This document shows positions 1 through 8,239 of a stretch of 64,000 nucleotides of DNA, one piece after another (the stretch's first letter is position 1; every line of letters begins with the position of its first letter). Source of the DNA: Emticicia sp. CRIBPO (GTDB lineage: Bacteria > Bacteroidota > Bacteroidia > Cytophagales > Spirosomataceae); NCBI RefSeq assembly GCF_009905725.1, contig NZ_JAAAKV010000003.1:152808-216807 (forward strand). Direction: 5' to 3'. The notes under the pieces are model-generated. The model ran no database searches. It saw only the letters and a list, made by a program, of their open reading frames with translations, and was not told the origin of the DNA. The position numbers and the translations under genes are program-made.

Positions 1-1
1 C

Positions 2-52
2 AATGCCGGCGAATCCATCCAGGACATTACAGAAAAAGGAGGATATTTTTAA
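2..52 (+). CDS. C-terminal end of an upstream gene (partial)
   Basis: An open frame enters from the left edge and codes for about 16 residues, ending ...ITEKGGYF before a TAA stop. A strong terminator follows 8 nt later, which supports this being the true end of a coding region. Too little is present to name the product. Confidence 0.4.
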   Translation, partial: NAGESIQDITEKGGYF

Positions 53-59
53 GCATCAG

Positions 60-86
60 AAAACCGGGGAAACCCGGTTTTTTTTG
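60..86 (+). terminator. Rho-independent terminator
   Basis: A perfect 8-bp stem AAACCGGG/CCCGGTTT with a GAAA tetraloop is followed by a run of T. It ends transcription of the gene entering from the left edge and isolates the operon that starts at 206. Confidence 0.85.
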
Positions 87-152
87 TAATATTTTTATAG
101 TCAGTGTGTTGTCTTTTTAATTTCTGATGCATGAAAGAAATTTCTGAAAAAG

Positions 153-180
153 TGTAACATTTTTCGAAAGCCCGTATCTA
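153..180 (+). promoter_or_regulatory. Candidate ECF-sigma promoter
   Basis: TGTAAC (153-158) and CGTATCTA (173-180) are 14 bp apart. They resemble the GTAAC / CGTnT elements used by many Bacteroidota ECF sigma factors, and the usual TAnnTTTG element is absent here. The -10-like part lies in a small inverted repeat, GCCCGT (170-175) with ACGGGC (181-186). The operon it would drive contains an ECF sigma gene, so autoregulation is plausible. This is inference from motif and position. Confidence 0.45.
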
Positions 181-205
181 ACGGGCAATTAAAACGAAAA
201 ATGAT

Positions 206-1036
206 ATGAAAAAAGTCAGATTGACAGCACTGCTGGTTATTTTATCCCTCTTCGGAGCATTCGCACAAAACTTTAAGGTAAGAACTACCGGCAAGGGAGC
301 CCAGACCCTGATTTTTATTCCGGGATTTGCCTGTTCAGATGAGGTCTGGAACGCTACTATCGCCAATTTTGAAAAAGATTATACCTGCATCAGCCTCACC
401 ATGCCGGGTTTTGCCGGGGTGCCTGCTGAGCAATCCCCGACTTTTGAAGGTTGGAAAACACAGATTGCTTCCTACATACAGTCGCAGAAAATCAGTAAGC
501 CTGTCATCGTAGGTCACAGCATGGGAGGCGTACTGGCCATGGCTGTCGCTGCAGATTACCCTGACCTGGCCGGCGGTGTGGTGGTGGTGGATGCTCTTCC
601 CTGTCTTGCTGCCATGATGGATCCTGGTTTTAAATCCAATCCGGCTTTGGATTGTTCACCGGCTGTAAGCCAGATCACGACCATGAGCGACGAGCAGTTT
701 CTCCAGATGCAAAAGGCCGGCATACCCAGGATGATGAGCAGCCGCGATAAGGACGACCTGGTGATCGGCTGGACCGTGAAATCGGACCGGAAAACCTTCG
801 CCGGGATGTTTTGCGACTTCAGCAATACGGACCTCCGTGAGCGGATTTCGGAAATCACCTGTCCGGTGCTGGTTTTGCTCGAATCCTACTTCGTGAATTT
901 CAAGCCCGGCATTGAAGGACAATATAAAAACCTGAAAACAGCCAGGCTGGAATATGCCACCAAGGGGCTTCACTTTATTATGTATGACGATAAAGAGTGG
1001 TTTGATGACCGATTGACTAACTTTATCAGAAAATAA
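206..1036 (+). CDS. Secreted alpha/beta hydrolase
   Basis: A 276-residue alpha/beta-hydrolase fold enzyme of unknown substrate. A signal peptide (about residues 1-20, ending FGAFA before QN) predicts export to the periplasm. The nucleophile elbow GHSMGG is at 103-108 (Ser105), the oxyanion-loop region FIPGFAC starts at about 37, and a C-terminal His in GLHF (about 256) fits the catalytic His. The acid residue is not obvious. The stop is 7 nt before the ECF sigma gene at 1044, so the two are almost certainly co-transcribed. An exported hydrolase as the first gene of a sigma operon suggests an envelope-related role, which is inference. Esterase, lipase or peptidase activity cannot be separated from sequence. 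Confidence 0.85.
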   Translation: MKKVRLTALLVILSLFGAFAQNFKVRTTGKGAQTLIFIPGFACSDEVWNATIANFEKDYTCISLTMPGFAGVPAEQSPTFEGWKTQIASYIQSQKISKPVIVGHSMGGVLAMAVAADYPDLAGGVVVVDALPCLAAMMDPGFKSNPALDCSPAVSQITTMSDEQFLQMQKAGIPRMMSSRDKDDLVIGWTVKSDRKTFAGMFCDFSNTDLRERISEITCPVLVLLESYFVNFKPGIEGQYKNLKTARLEYATKGLHFIMYDDKEWFDDRLTNFIRK

Positions 1037-1043
1037 GCAACTG

Positions 1044-1520
1044 ATGACATTCGAAGAGATATATCAGGCTTACTGGCCGAGGGTTTTCAGGATTTGTATG
1101 GGGTATGTCAATGACCACGACTGGGCCAAAGACATCACGCAGGAGACATTCATCAAGGTCTGGCAGAATTTGCCGGGATTCAGGAATGAATCAGGTATCG
1201 GTACCTGGATTTTCAGGATTGCTTCCAACCAGTGCCTGAGGCAGATCGAAAAACAGAAGCGAATGCCGAAAGCGGAAATGCCGGAACATTTACAGGAGAA
1301 AACTGAAGTAACAGACGACAAAAAGATCGCGTTTCTGTATCAGTGTATTTCGGAATTGAAAGAGATGGAAAGAATCATCATTTCCCTCGAAATGGAAGAA
1401 ATGAAACAGACTGAAATTGCAGAAATTGTCGGTATTTCAGAAGCCAATGTCCGGGTTAAATTACACAGAATCAAAGAAAAACTAAGCGAAAAATTCAAGC
1501 ATTATGAGCAATATAGATGA
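1044..1520 (+). CDS. RNA polymerase sigma factor, ECF (sigma-70) family
   Basis: A 158-residue ECF sigma factor with only regions 2 and 4. Region 2 covers about residues 5-75 and includes DITQETFIKVWQ and a GTWIFRIASNQ segment typical of region 2.3/2.4. Region 4 covers about 100-150, with a helix-turn-helix around QTEIAEIVGISEANVRVKLHR. It lies between a secreted hydrolase (7 nt upstream) and a membrane protein whose gene overlaps it by 17 nt. That overlap is typical of a sigma/anti-sigma pair. The ECF-like promoter at 153-180 suggests it may control its own operon. Confidence 0.93.
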   Translation: MTFEEIYQAYWPRVFRICMGYVNDHDWAKDITQETFIKVWQNLPGFRNESGIGTWIFRIASNQCLRQIEKQKRMPKAEMPEHLQEKTEVTDDKKIAFLYQCISELKEMERIIISLEMEEMKQTEIAEIVGISEANVRVKLHRIKEKLSEKFKHYEQYR

Positions 1521-2097
1521 TTTTAAGTCACTCTGGAGCCAGCAACCTGCTCCAGAAAAACCGGACCCCGGCGTACTGATCAGTAAGGCGGTGGGTCTCA
1601 GAAACAAAATGAGAAGCAAACTCTTACTTGCCAATTTAATTTGTCTGGCCACAGGGGTATTTATCGTGTACATCTGGATGAACATTGATCCGAAGATGAT
1701 CACTACCAGGATAGGGATCATTGTGACCCTTACCGGAATTCTGGCCTTCGTGCTTGCTACAGCGGGGATTCTTCAGCCGCTTTACAAAAGCCGGGAGCAA
1801 AGCAGTAATGCCGATTTCCTGGACCAGATGATCCGTTTCAAAAAAGGGCAGGATTTTATGCATAAGATCTTTATGAATATCTATTTCTTCCTGATTTCTG
1901 CCGGGGTGCTGCTTTATATGTATGAGTTTGCGATGAGAATGACCTGGGTATGGGCAACGGTCTGCTACGCCGTCACTATCGGCTGGATGGGTTTTAACTG
2001 GCTCTATCTGAAGCCTAAAACCGCTAAAAAGCAATCCGACAAGCTCAATAAGATGATCTCAGAACTGGAGGAAATCAATCAGCAGATAACAGATTAA
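1504..2097 (+). CDS. Four-helix membrane protein, candidate anti-sigma factor
   Basis: A 197-residue protein with a hydrophilic N-terminal stretch of about 35 residues, two adjacent membrane helices (about 38-60 and 68-90), then a second pair (about 120-140 and 145-168), and a charged, probably coiled-coil C-terminus. The start overlaps the ECF sigma gene by 17 nt, so translation is probably coupled. No zinc-binding anti-sigma motif (HxxxCxxC) is present. Assignment as the regulator of the sigma factor therefore rests on position and membrane topology only. It could also be an unrelated conserved membrane protein. Confidence 0.75.
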   Translation: MSNIDDFKSLWSQQPAPEKPDPGVLISKAVGLRNKMRSKLLLANLICLATGVFIVYIWMNIDPKMITTRIGIIVTLTGILAFVLATAGILQPLYKSREQSSNADFLDQMIRFKKGQDFMHKIFMNIYFFLISAGVLLYMYEFAMRMTWVWATVCYAVTIGWMGFNWLYLKPKTAKKQSDKLNKMISELEEINQQITD

Positions 2098-2125
2098 AGA
2101 AGTCCTGCGGCAATGTACAGTGTTT

Positions 2126-2539
2126 TCATGCTTCGACGGCTGTTTTACTGAAAAACGCACTGGCAGCATCAGGATCACTGAAAAAGTGCTTGCCAGAAAC
2201 AATCAGATCGTCACAGAAAGTCCAGAGTACGCAGATATAATGGTCGATATTGTGGCCGTCCTCACGATTGGTAGAAATATGGTGACATTCGATGATGTAG
2301 TCACCTTCCGAGCCGTCGACCAGCTTGGTGACTGTAGGATTGGACTTGCCCATCACACTGCCCATGGCGTCAAAAAAAGCAATTACTTCATCCACACCTT
2401 TTTTAATTCCTGAGAAAGGATGGTTACCTGGAAAGCTCCAGTTGACTTCTTCCGGCATCACTTTTCTGATGAGATCAAAGTCCCGCTTGACATACCCTTC
2501 AAAAAACCGGTTGATTAATTCCTGATTTGAAGTTTTCAT
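2126..2539 (-). CDS. NTF2-like / SnoaL-like protein
   Basis: About 137 residues with the pattern of the SnoaL/ketosteroid isomerase-like family: an N-terminal helix NQELINRFFEGYVKRDFD, the WSFPGNHPFSG segment, and C-terminal strands ending in a WTFCDDLIVSGKHFF-like region. These proteins form a cone-shaped ligand pocket, and the substrate is unknown. I chose the ATG at 2539 rather than 2563 because a TATCTTTG promoter element at 2565-2572 would place the transcription start at or inside the upstream ATG. The gene converges with the sigma operon and is probably a single transcription unit. Confidence 0.75.
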   Translation of the reverse strand: MKTSNQELINRFFEGYVKRDFDLIRKVMPEEVNWSFPGNHPFSGIKKGVDEVIAFFDAMGSVMGKSNPTVTKLVDGSEGDYIIECHHISTNREDGHNIDHYICVLWTFCDDLIVSGKHFFSDPDAASAFFSKTAVEA

Positions 2540-2564
2540 GCTGTTAAAGAATGATGGTGTCATA

Positions 2565-2572
2565 CAAAGATA
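2565..2572 (-). promoter_or_regulatory. TAnnTTTG -7 promoter element of the SnoaL-like gene
   Basis: Read on the minus strand, TATCTTTG exactly matches the Bacteroidota -7 consensus TAnnTTTG and lies 25 nt upstream of the ATG at 2539. No clear -33 TTG was found at the expected distance. Confidence 0.5.
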
Positions 2573-2887
2573 AATAAAACCTTATTTTGGGTAGAATGAA
2601 AAGGACAAAAAGTTATTTTCCGGGGTTGTTTGACCTGATTTTGTAGTTTGAAAATGTTTGTGACTGACAAGTTTTTAGTGATTCCGGAAAGAAATAAAAC
2701 GTTTGGAACGGCAGGTTTTTTCTGAATTATTTTTACGTTTTATGGCTTATGCCGGTTAATATTCAGGGCCCGGGCAACATCAGGCCGCGTTAATGGGTTA
2801 TTGTATCAGAAAAGCTGTTATGATCTTAATTTTTATGTGAAAGAACCTGAACAATTTTCTAAATTGACCCAATTTTAATATTTCCTT
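2573..2887. other. AT-rich intergenic region between divergent genes
   Basis: About 315 bp between the SnoaL-like gene (minus) and the DUF5686 gene (plus). Both strands were read and no credible short ORF, RNA gene or strong hairpin was found. It probably carries the DUF5686 promoter, but no clear TAnnTTTG element could be assigned. Confidence 0.5.
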
Positions 2888-5506
2888 ATGTTCAGATATT
2901 TCTTTGCCCTTGTTTTTTCTGTCTTTTTCACCGGTGCTTATGCCGCCAATGTTTCCGGAATCGTCAAAAATACAAGAGGCGAACGCCTGCCTTACACTTC
3001 CGTGATCATCAGAGGGACAACTACCGGCACCATGGCCAACGCGGACGGAGTATACACTTTAAGTTTATCACCCGGTCAGTATGAGCTCGTTTTCCAGTTT
3101 CTGGGATACAAAACCCTGACCAAAACGGTGACGATTGCAGATGAAAACGTGAAGCAGGACGTGACCATGGAAGAACAAAGTTTTAACCTGGCGGAGGTGA
3201 AGGTGCAGAAAGGCAATGAAGACCCGGCCAACGCCATCATGAGAAAGGCTATTGCCAAAAGTAAGATACATAACCTGCAGGTAACGGCTTATGAAACCAA
3301 CACCTACATAAAAAACACTCTTTTGCTTAACAATATTCCTGCGATTGCCAGGAAAGAACTGGCCAAAGAGGGCATCCTTATCGGTATTCCTGTCATTTCG
3401 GAGTCGAAACTTGTCTTTTCTTTTAAACAGCCGAATAAACGGTTTACAAGGGTCATCGCGAAGAAATCAAGCAGTATTGACAATGTTATTTCTACTTCTG
3501 ATGATTTTTACCTGATCAATTTCTACGAGCCGGTGATGTCCGATGACATTATTTCCCCGCTGTCGCCTTCCGCTTTTTCCTATTATAATTTTGAGTATCT
3601 GGGCTATTTCGAAGACCGGGGCGTGACCGTCAACCGGATCAGTGTGATTCCGAAAAATTACGGACCAGGCGTCTGGAGAGGCGTCATTTATATCATTGAA
3701 GACCAGTGGAACATACACAGTGCCGATGTGGAAACGGTACTTTCCGGGATGAAATACAAGATCAATCAGCTGTATGCCCCTTCAAAAGGCGTCTGGATGC
3801 CTGTTAATCAGAAACTGGAGCTTTCCGGCAAAATATTCGGGTTTGATTTCCAGGCACAGTCGCAGGTTAGTCCTGAATATACGCTCCTGGAGGTCAATCC
3901 CAGGCTCGTAAAAGAGGTTAAAATAATAGACGAAAAGTCGCAGGGGACTGTTACCACCGGAACGCTCCCTAAAGGAAAAACCTCGGGTGAAATTCTGGAA
4001 GTTCAGAAAGAATTTTCTGTGAAAGAGATGAACAAACTGATGAAAAGCCTGGAAAAAGAGGAGAAAAAAGAAAGGGAAAACAAACTGCTCACCAGGCAGG
4101 ATTCATTGGTGGTGGATTCTTTGGCCAATAGCCGGTCAGCTGCTTTCTGGAACGAGGCAAGGACCATTCCGCTGACTGCCCATGAAGCAAGAGGCTACCG
4201 GTTTACGGACAGCCTGAAAGTGATCAGAATAGAAAAAAAGGATAGCCTGGAGAAAGACTCGCTGAAAAAAAACTGGAAGAAGTTTGCCTTCGGACATGAT
4301 TTTAAACTGAAATCTGCAGATAAAACCGGTGGAGGGCTGTTCTTGAAATATAAACCGCCATTTATTCCCCTGATCGGGCTCAACTACAATACGGTGGAGG
4401 GCATGACGGCTAATCTCGGCCTCACTTTGCAAAAGAGGAAATCAGACCAGGTACCTGCTGCCCTGACTTACAGTGTGGCGACGGATTTGAGGTATGCTGT
4501 CGGCTTGCGTAGATGGCAGGGGAGGGCAGAAGGTAAAGTCATGAAAAAAGGACAAGGGTTGCTGCTGGGTGCCGGAAGTTACAAAGCTCAGTTCGACGGG
4601 GCAGGCGGTATCGGGGACGACCTCAATACCCTGACCACTTTTTTCGGGCTGAACATCTCCAAAATTTATATGAAAGACTATTTTCATATCGGGTATCTGT
4701 TTGAAAAAGACAGGAAATTCAGCTTCATGACCGATCTTGAGCTGGCCGGCAGGTCGCCTCTGGTCAACCTTCAGGACAGCAGCCGGATATGGATCAGAAA
4801 TAAGAAGTTCACTTCCAATATTCCTGTCAATTTTGAATTGGAGGATAGTGTATTTTCAAGACACCAGTCCGCCGTCTGGAGCACCGTGGTTAAATGGCAG
4901 CCCGGGCTCAGGTACAGGCTGTATAACGGCCGGAAAATATACCAGGGAAGCGACTGGCCTGCTTTTACGGCCACCTATCGCAAAGGAATGAATGGTGTTG
5001 ATTACGATTTTCTGAGTCTTTCAGCCGCACAGCAGATCAATACCCGCTGGGCCGGAAAGCTGAATTATTTCATCGAAGCCGGAGATTTTGTCAACGACAG
5101 AAGAGTCTACCTGATGGACATGAAACACCTTAACAGCATTAACCTGACCACGGACGGTAGCCGGCCGGATCATGTGTTTGCGTATTACCGCCAGCTGAAT
5201 ACCAATCTGCCCATTCAGCTGAGTTCCGACAGTTATTATAAATACAGCACGAAGGGGGCTTTTCTCAAAGCCCATGTAATCAACGAATTTAAGAGCCTCC
5301 TGATTACCCAGTCAACTTTAGCCAGGATGTATGGATTGAAGGAGGATTTGTTTGTCAACTACCTGAATTCTCCCATTAAAAAGAACTATGTAGAATTGGG
5401 TTACGGCATTGACGGCATCGGTAAAATTGTCAGGGTGGAGGTTATTACAAGCTTCGAGCAAGGCAAATTTCAGCGTTGGGGATGGCAAATCGGGGCTACT
5501 TTCTGA
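2888..5506 (+). CDS. DUF5686 / CarboxypepD_reg-like outer-membrane protein
   Basis: An 872-residue exported protein. After a signal peptide (about 1-19, ending GAYA) comes a carboxypeptidase-regulatory-like beta-sandwich (about 22-110, GIVKNTRGERLPYTSVIIRG... GVYTL) of the kind found on TonB-linked and other outer-membrane proteins of Bacteroidota. The long remainder matches the DUF5686 pattern: a lysine- and serine-rich linker (about 375-460) and a C-terminal region of alternating beta strands ending in an aromatic residue (IGATF), as in outer-membrane barrels. Substrate and function are unknown. It stands alone, with a small gap before the beta-lactamase-like gene. Confidence 0.85.
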   Translation: MFRYFFALVFSVFFTGAYAANVSGIVKNTRGERLPYTSVIIRGTTTGTMANADGVYTLSLSPGQYELVFQFLGYKTLTKTVTIADENVKQDVTMEEQSFNLAEVKVQKGNEDPANAIMRKAIAKSKIHNLQVTAYETNTYIKNTLLLNNIPAIARKELAKEGILIGIPVISESKLVFSFKQPNKRFTRVIAKKSSSIDNVISTSDDFYLINFYEPVMSDDIISPLSPSAFSYYNFEYLGYFEDRGVTVNRISVIPKNYGPGVWRGVIYIIEDQWNIHSADVETVLSGMKYKINQLYAPSKGVWMPVNQKLELSGKIFGFDFQAQSQVSPEYTLLEVNPRLVKEVKIIDEKSQGTVTTGTLPKGKTSGEILEVQKEFSVKEMNKLMKSLEKEEKKERENKLLTRQDSLVVDSLANSRSAAFWNEARTIPLTAHEARGYRFTDSLKVIRIEKKDSLEKDSLKKNWKKFAFGHDFKLKSADKTGGGLFLKYKPPFIPLIGLNYNTVEGMTANLGLTLQKRKSDQVPAALTYSVATDLRYAVGLRRWQGRAEGKVMKKGQGLLLGAGSYKAQFDGAGGIGDDLNTLTTFFGLNISKIYMKDYFHIGYLFEKDRKFSFMTDLELAGRSPLVNLQDSSRIWIRNKKFTSNIPVNFELEDSVFSRHQSAVWSTVVKWQPGLRYRLYNGRKIYQGSDWPAFTATYRKGMNGVDYDFLSLSAAQQINTRWAGKLNYFIEAGDFVNDRRVYLMDMKHLNSINLTTDGSRPDHVFAYYRQLNTNLPIQLSSDSYYKYSTKGAFLKAHVINEFKSLLITQSTLARMYGLKEDLFVNYLNSPIKKNYVELGYGIDGIGKIVRVEVITSFEQGKFQRWGWQIGATF

Positions 5507-5584
5507 TTTTTTGTGGAATATTCCCGTTCCGGGTCTGCTTGAAACGGAAATTTGTTTAAATTCAGCAGAATTTACTGATTCCTT

Positions 5585-6658
5585 ATGAAAAAACACCTGG
5601 TCTTTTGCCTGTTTATGATGATTTTCGTTACAAGTTCCCATGCCCAGCAATTCAAAGAAGTTGATGCGATTCTCGAAGCCTACACCGGCGATAACACACC
5701 GGGGGCTTCATTAGCCATTATTAAAAAAGGCAAGGTCATTTATCAGAAAACCTACGGGATGGCTGACCTTGAAAAACAGGTAAAGGTAAGACCCGAACAC
5801 AATTTCAGACTGGCGTCTGTCACCAAACAGTTTACTGCCACAGCCGTGCTGCTGCTCATTCAGCGGGGAAAATTTACACTGGACCATACATTGACCGATA
5901 TTTTTGAAGGCTTTCCTGTCTATGGAAAAAACATTACCGTTAAACACCTCCTGAACCATACCTCCGGCATCGAGGATTATGAAGACTATGTGCCGGATTC
6001 GGCGATGGTGAACCAGATTAAAGACCAGGGGGTGCTTGGTATCGTCAGAAAACTGGATAAAGGCTATTTTGCCCCGGGAGAACAATACCGTTACAGCAAT
6101 ACCGCCTATGCTTTGCTGGCTCTCATTATTGAGAAATATTCAGGACAGACATACGCCGGTTTTCTGAAAGCGAATATTTTCAAGCCGCTGGGTATGAAGA
6201 ATACCATTGCCTACGAAAAAGGGATTTCTGAAGTAAAGCACAGGGCATTTGGCTACAGCAAAAACAAAGAAGAGCAGTGGGTGCGAAGAGACCAGAGCTC
6301 GACCAGTGCCGTGTTGGGCGATGGGGGTATTTATTCGAGTACCAACGACCTTTACCTGTGGGACCAAAGCCTTTACACCGATAAAATACTGCCCAACGGA
6401 GTGATTCAACTGGCGTTTAGTCCCAATAAAACCAATGAAGGAAAAGCCGTTGATTATGGTTTTGGCTGGCATTTAACCACTACCAAAAAAGGAGAAAAAG
6501 TGGTGTATCATACCGGGAGCACCACCAGTTTCAGGAACGTCTTCTACCGGATTCCGACTTCAGAATTCAGTATTATCCTGCTCACCAACCGTAACAAACC
6601 GGATGAAAACAACATGCTGGGTCTCGCTGAAAAAATAGCGGAGGCCTGTGGTCATTAA
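5585..6658 (+). CDS. Serine hydrolase, beta-lactamase (class C)/PBP4-like family
   Basis: A 357-residue periplasmic enzyme with a signal peptide (about 1-20, ending SSHA before QQ). All three active-site motifs of the family are visible: SVTK (Ser78, Lys81), YSN (Tyr171-Asn173) and HTG (310-312). Family members act as D-Ala-D-Ala peptidases, esterases or beta-lactamases, and sequence alone does not decide which. HTG in place of KTG is common among the esterase-like and 'serine hydrolase' members rather than true AmpC enzymes, so antibiotic resistance should not be assumed. It lies 78 nt after the DUF5686 gene. Confidence 0.9.
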   Translation: MKKHLVFCLFMMIFVTSSHAQQFKEVDAILEAYTGDNTPGASLAIIKKGKVIYQKTYGMADLEKQVKVRPEHNFRLASVTKQFTATAVLLLIQRGKFTLDHTLTDIFEGFPVYGKNITVKHLLNHTSGIEDYEDYVPDSAMVNQIKDQGVLGIVRKLDKGYFAPGEQYRYSNTAYALLALIIEKYSGQTYAGFLKANIFKPLGMKNTIAYEKGISEVKHRAFGYSKNKEEQWVRRDQSSTSAVLGDGGIYSSTNDLYLWDQSLYTDKILPNGVIQLAFSPNKTNEGKAVDYGFGWHLTTTKKGEKVVYHTGSTTSFRNVFYRIPTSEFSIILLTNRNKPDENNMLGLAEKIAEACGH

Positions 6659-6764
6659 TATTTTTCTGAAAGTCGTCTTTCTCAGGAACTTTGGGCTCTG
6701 AAAAAATGTCCTGTAATAATTTATTGTCCTCTCCTCCGGTCAGGACACAACAAAAAATAAAATT

Positions 6765-7547
6765 ATGGTACATCAGAAGTTTATCAATCAGGTTGTTGAA
6801 AAAATCAAAACAGACGAACAGGTTATCGGTTTAGCCGCAGGCGGATCATTCATTGATCAAAGCATGGACGAGTTTTCCGATCTTGACCTGGTGTTGATCA
6901 CCACCCATAAAATAGCCCCGGATGCTGATAAAATGCTGCATTATGCCGGACAACTCGGAAATCTGCTCAATGGCTTTACGGGGGAACACGTCGGCGAACG
7001 CCGTTTGCTGATCTGCCTTTATGACGACCCGCTTCTGCATGTTGATATTAAATTTCTGACCATAGATGAGTTTTCCGAACGGGTGGAAAACCCGGTTGTG
7101 TTATGGGAACGCGACGGGCAAATGACGGCCGTTCTAGAAAGTACCCCATATCATTACCCTTATCCGGATTACCAGTGGATCGAAGACCGTTTCTGGACCT
7201 GGATCCATTATGCTACCCTGAAAATCGGTAGGGGAGAGCTTTTCGAGGCCCTCGATTTTACTTCGTTTTTACGGGTAATAGTCATTTCATCACTTTTACA
7301 AATCAAAAACGGGCGTTTGCCAAGGGCATTGAGAAAAGTAGAAACCGGCCTTGAGGCTTCTGATTTTGAAAAACTGAAAGAAACCGTCGCTTCTTATGAC
7401 AAGGCTTCCGTTACCGGCAGTCTTGAAAAAATGATTGTACTTTATCTGGAGCTGCGGAAAGAACTGTTTCCGGAGAGCATTGTTCTCAGAAAAGAGACGG
7501 AAGAAAAATGTATGGCCTATTTCAGAGAGATTAAGAACAGGGTATGA
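6765..7547 (+). CDS. Nucleotidyltransferase-fold protein (adenylyltransferase-like)
   Basis: A 260-residue protein with the polymerase-beta-like nucleotidyltransferase signature: GGS at 26-28 followed by DLD (Asp39, Asp41), and a third acidic strand residue in HVDIKF (Asp94). The rest is helical, as in streptomycin/kanamycin adenylyltransferases and their chromosomal relatives. The catalytic residues appear intact. The substrate is unknown and may be a small molecule, a protein or a tRNA. The stop codon lies in the loop of a 13-bp hairpin shared with the convergent lrp-like gene. Confidence 0.75.
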   Translation: MVHQKFINQVVEKIKTDEQVIGLAAGGSFIDQSMDEFSDLDLVLITTHKIAPDADKMLHYAGQLGNLLNGFTGEHVGERRLLICLYDDPLLHVDIKFLTIDEFSERVENPVVLWERDGQMTAVLESTPYHYPYPDYQWIEDRFWTWIHYATLKIGRGELFEALDFTSFLRVIVISSLLQIKNGRLPRALRKVETGLEASDFEKLKETVASYDKASVTGSLEKMIVLYLELRKELFPESIVLRKETEEKCMAYFREIKNRV

Positions 7548-7560
7548 CCTGTTCTTAATC
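7529..7560. terminator. Bidirectional hairpin between convergent genes
   Basis: A perfect 13-bp inverted repeat (7529-7541 with 7548-7560) has a 6-nt loop that contains the TGA stop of the nucleotidyltransferase gene. There is no clear T run on either side. It may act as a terminator or 3'-end stabiliser for both convergent genes. Confidence 0.6.
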
Positions 7561-7566
7561 AATGAC

Positions 7567-8031
7567 TTAATCGAAGTACAACTCAGAAGTATGTTTGATC
7601 TCTTTAAGCACAAATGTGCTGTTCAAAACACCGATGTTGTCAATTTTTGATAATTTGTACCGCACAAAATCATGGTACTCTTCCAGGCTCCTGACATTGA
7701 TCTTCAGGAAGAAATCTACCTGGCCCGCCATGTGGTAGCATTCCTGCACCTCTTCAAAATTCTGGATTTCCCGTACAAAATTATCTATGAATGCTTCGTT
7801 ATGATATCGCATGGACACCTGGCAGATGGTGGTAATTTTCCGGTCAAGCATTTTGGCATCAAGAATCGCCACATAGCGGCTGATGAAGCCGGAAGTTTCC
7901 AGTTTTCTGATCCTTTCGTAAACCGGCGAGACCGTGAGGTTCAGTTCTGAGGCAATTTCCTTTGTGGTTTTCTTGGCATCTTTCTGTAAAATCCTCAGGA
8001 TGCTTTTATCGGTTTCGTCCAAACTTTCCAT
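7567..8031 (-). CDS. Lrp/AsnC family transcriptional regulator
   Basis: A 154-residue feast/famine regulator. The N-terminal winged helix-turn-helix (about 3-60) includes LRILQKDAKKTTKEIASELN and SPVYERIRKLETSGFI, and the C-terminal ligand-binding domain (about 65-145) includes VQECYHMAGQVDFFLKI. It diverges from the threonine dehydrogenase operon (tdh-kbl) across 208 bp. A local Lrp next to tdh-kbl fits amino-acid-responsive control of threonine breakdown, which is inference. A 13-bp direct repeat at 8033-8045 and 8075-8087 could be its binding sites. Confidence 0.93.
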   Translation of the reverse strand: MESLDETDKSILRILQKDAKKTTKEIASELNLTVSPVYERIRKLETSGFISRYVAILDAKMLDRKITTICQVSMRYHNEAFIDNFVREIQNFEEVQECYHMAGQVDFFLKINVRSLEEYHDFVRYKLSKIDNIGVLNSTFVLKEIKHTSELYFD

Positions 8032-8032
8032 C

Positions 8033-8045
8033 TTTCAGTAATATT
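8033..8045. repeat. 13-bp direct repeat, copy 1 (candidate Lrp site)
   Basis: TTTCAGTAATATT occurs here and again at 8075-8087. The two copies are 42 bp apart, about four helical turns, in the lrp-tdh intergenic region. Phased repeats of this type fit the wrapped binding of Lrp-type regulators. Confidence 0.5.
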
Positions 8046-8074
8046 TTCTGTTATTGATAATCTTAGATAATTTG

Positions 8075-8087
8075 TTTCAGTAATATT
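8075..8087. repeat. 13-bp direct repeat, copy 2 (candidate Lrp site)
   Basis: Second exact copy of TTTCAGTAATATT, 42 bp from the first. It lies upstream of the predicted tdh promoter at 8139-8169. Confidence 0.5.
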
Positions 8088-8138
8088 ATTGGTTATAATT
8101 TAATTTTACAAGAATATTTGCTTATTTTTTGTTAAATA

Positions 8139-8169
8139 TTGATTTATTTTATTATATATTCTACTTTTG
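8139..8169 (+). promoter_or_regulatory. Promoter of the tdh-kbl operon
   Basis: TTG (8139-8141), a 20-bp spacer and TACTTTTG (8162-8169) match the Bacteroidota primary promoter consensus exactly. Transcription would begin near 8176, leaving a leader of about 64 nt before the ATG at 8240. Confidence 0.7.
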
Positions 8170-8239
8170 TAAGTAAATAATGCTTTAGCGTATTCATTGA
8201 ATACCGGGAATTTATTTCATCAACAAACTTCTTTACAAA

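Noticed and set aside
2120-2413. Plus-strand frame of 97 codons
   Set aside because: It is antisense to the SnoaL-like gene, which has clear family motifs and a promoter.
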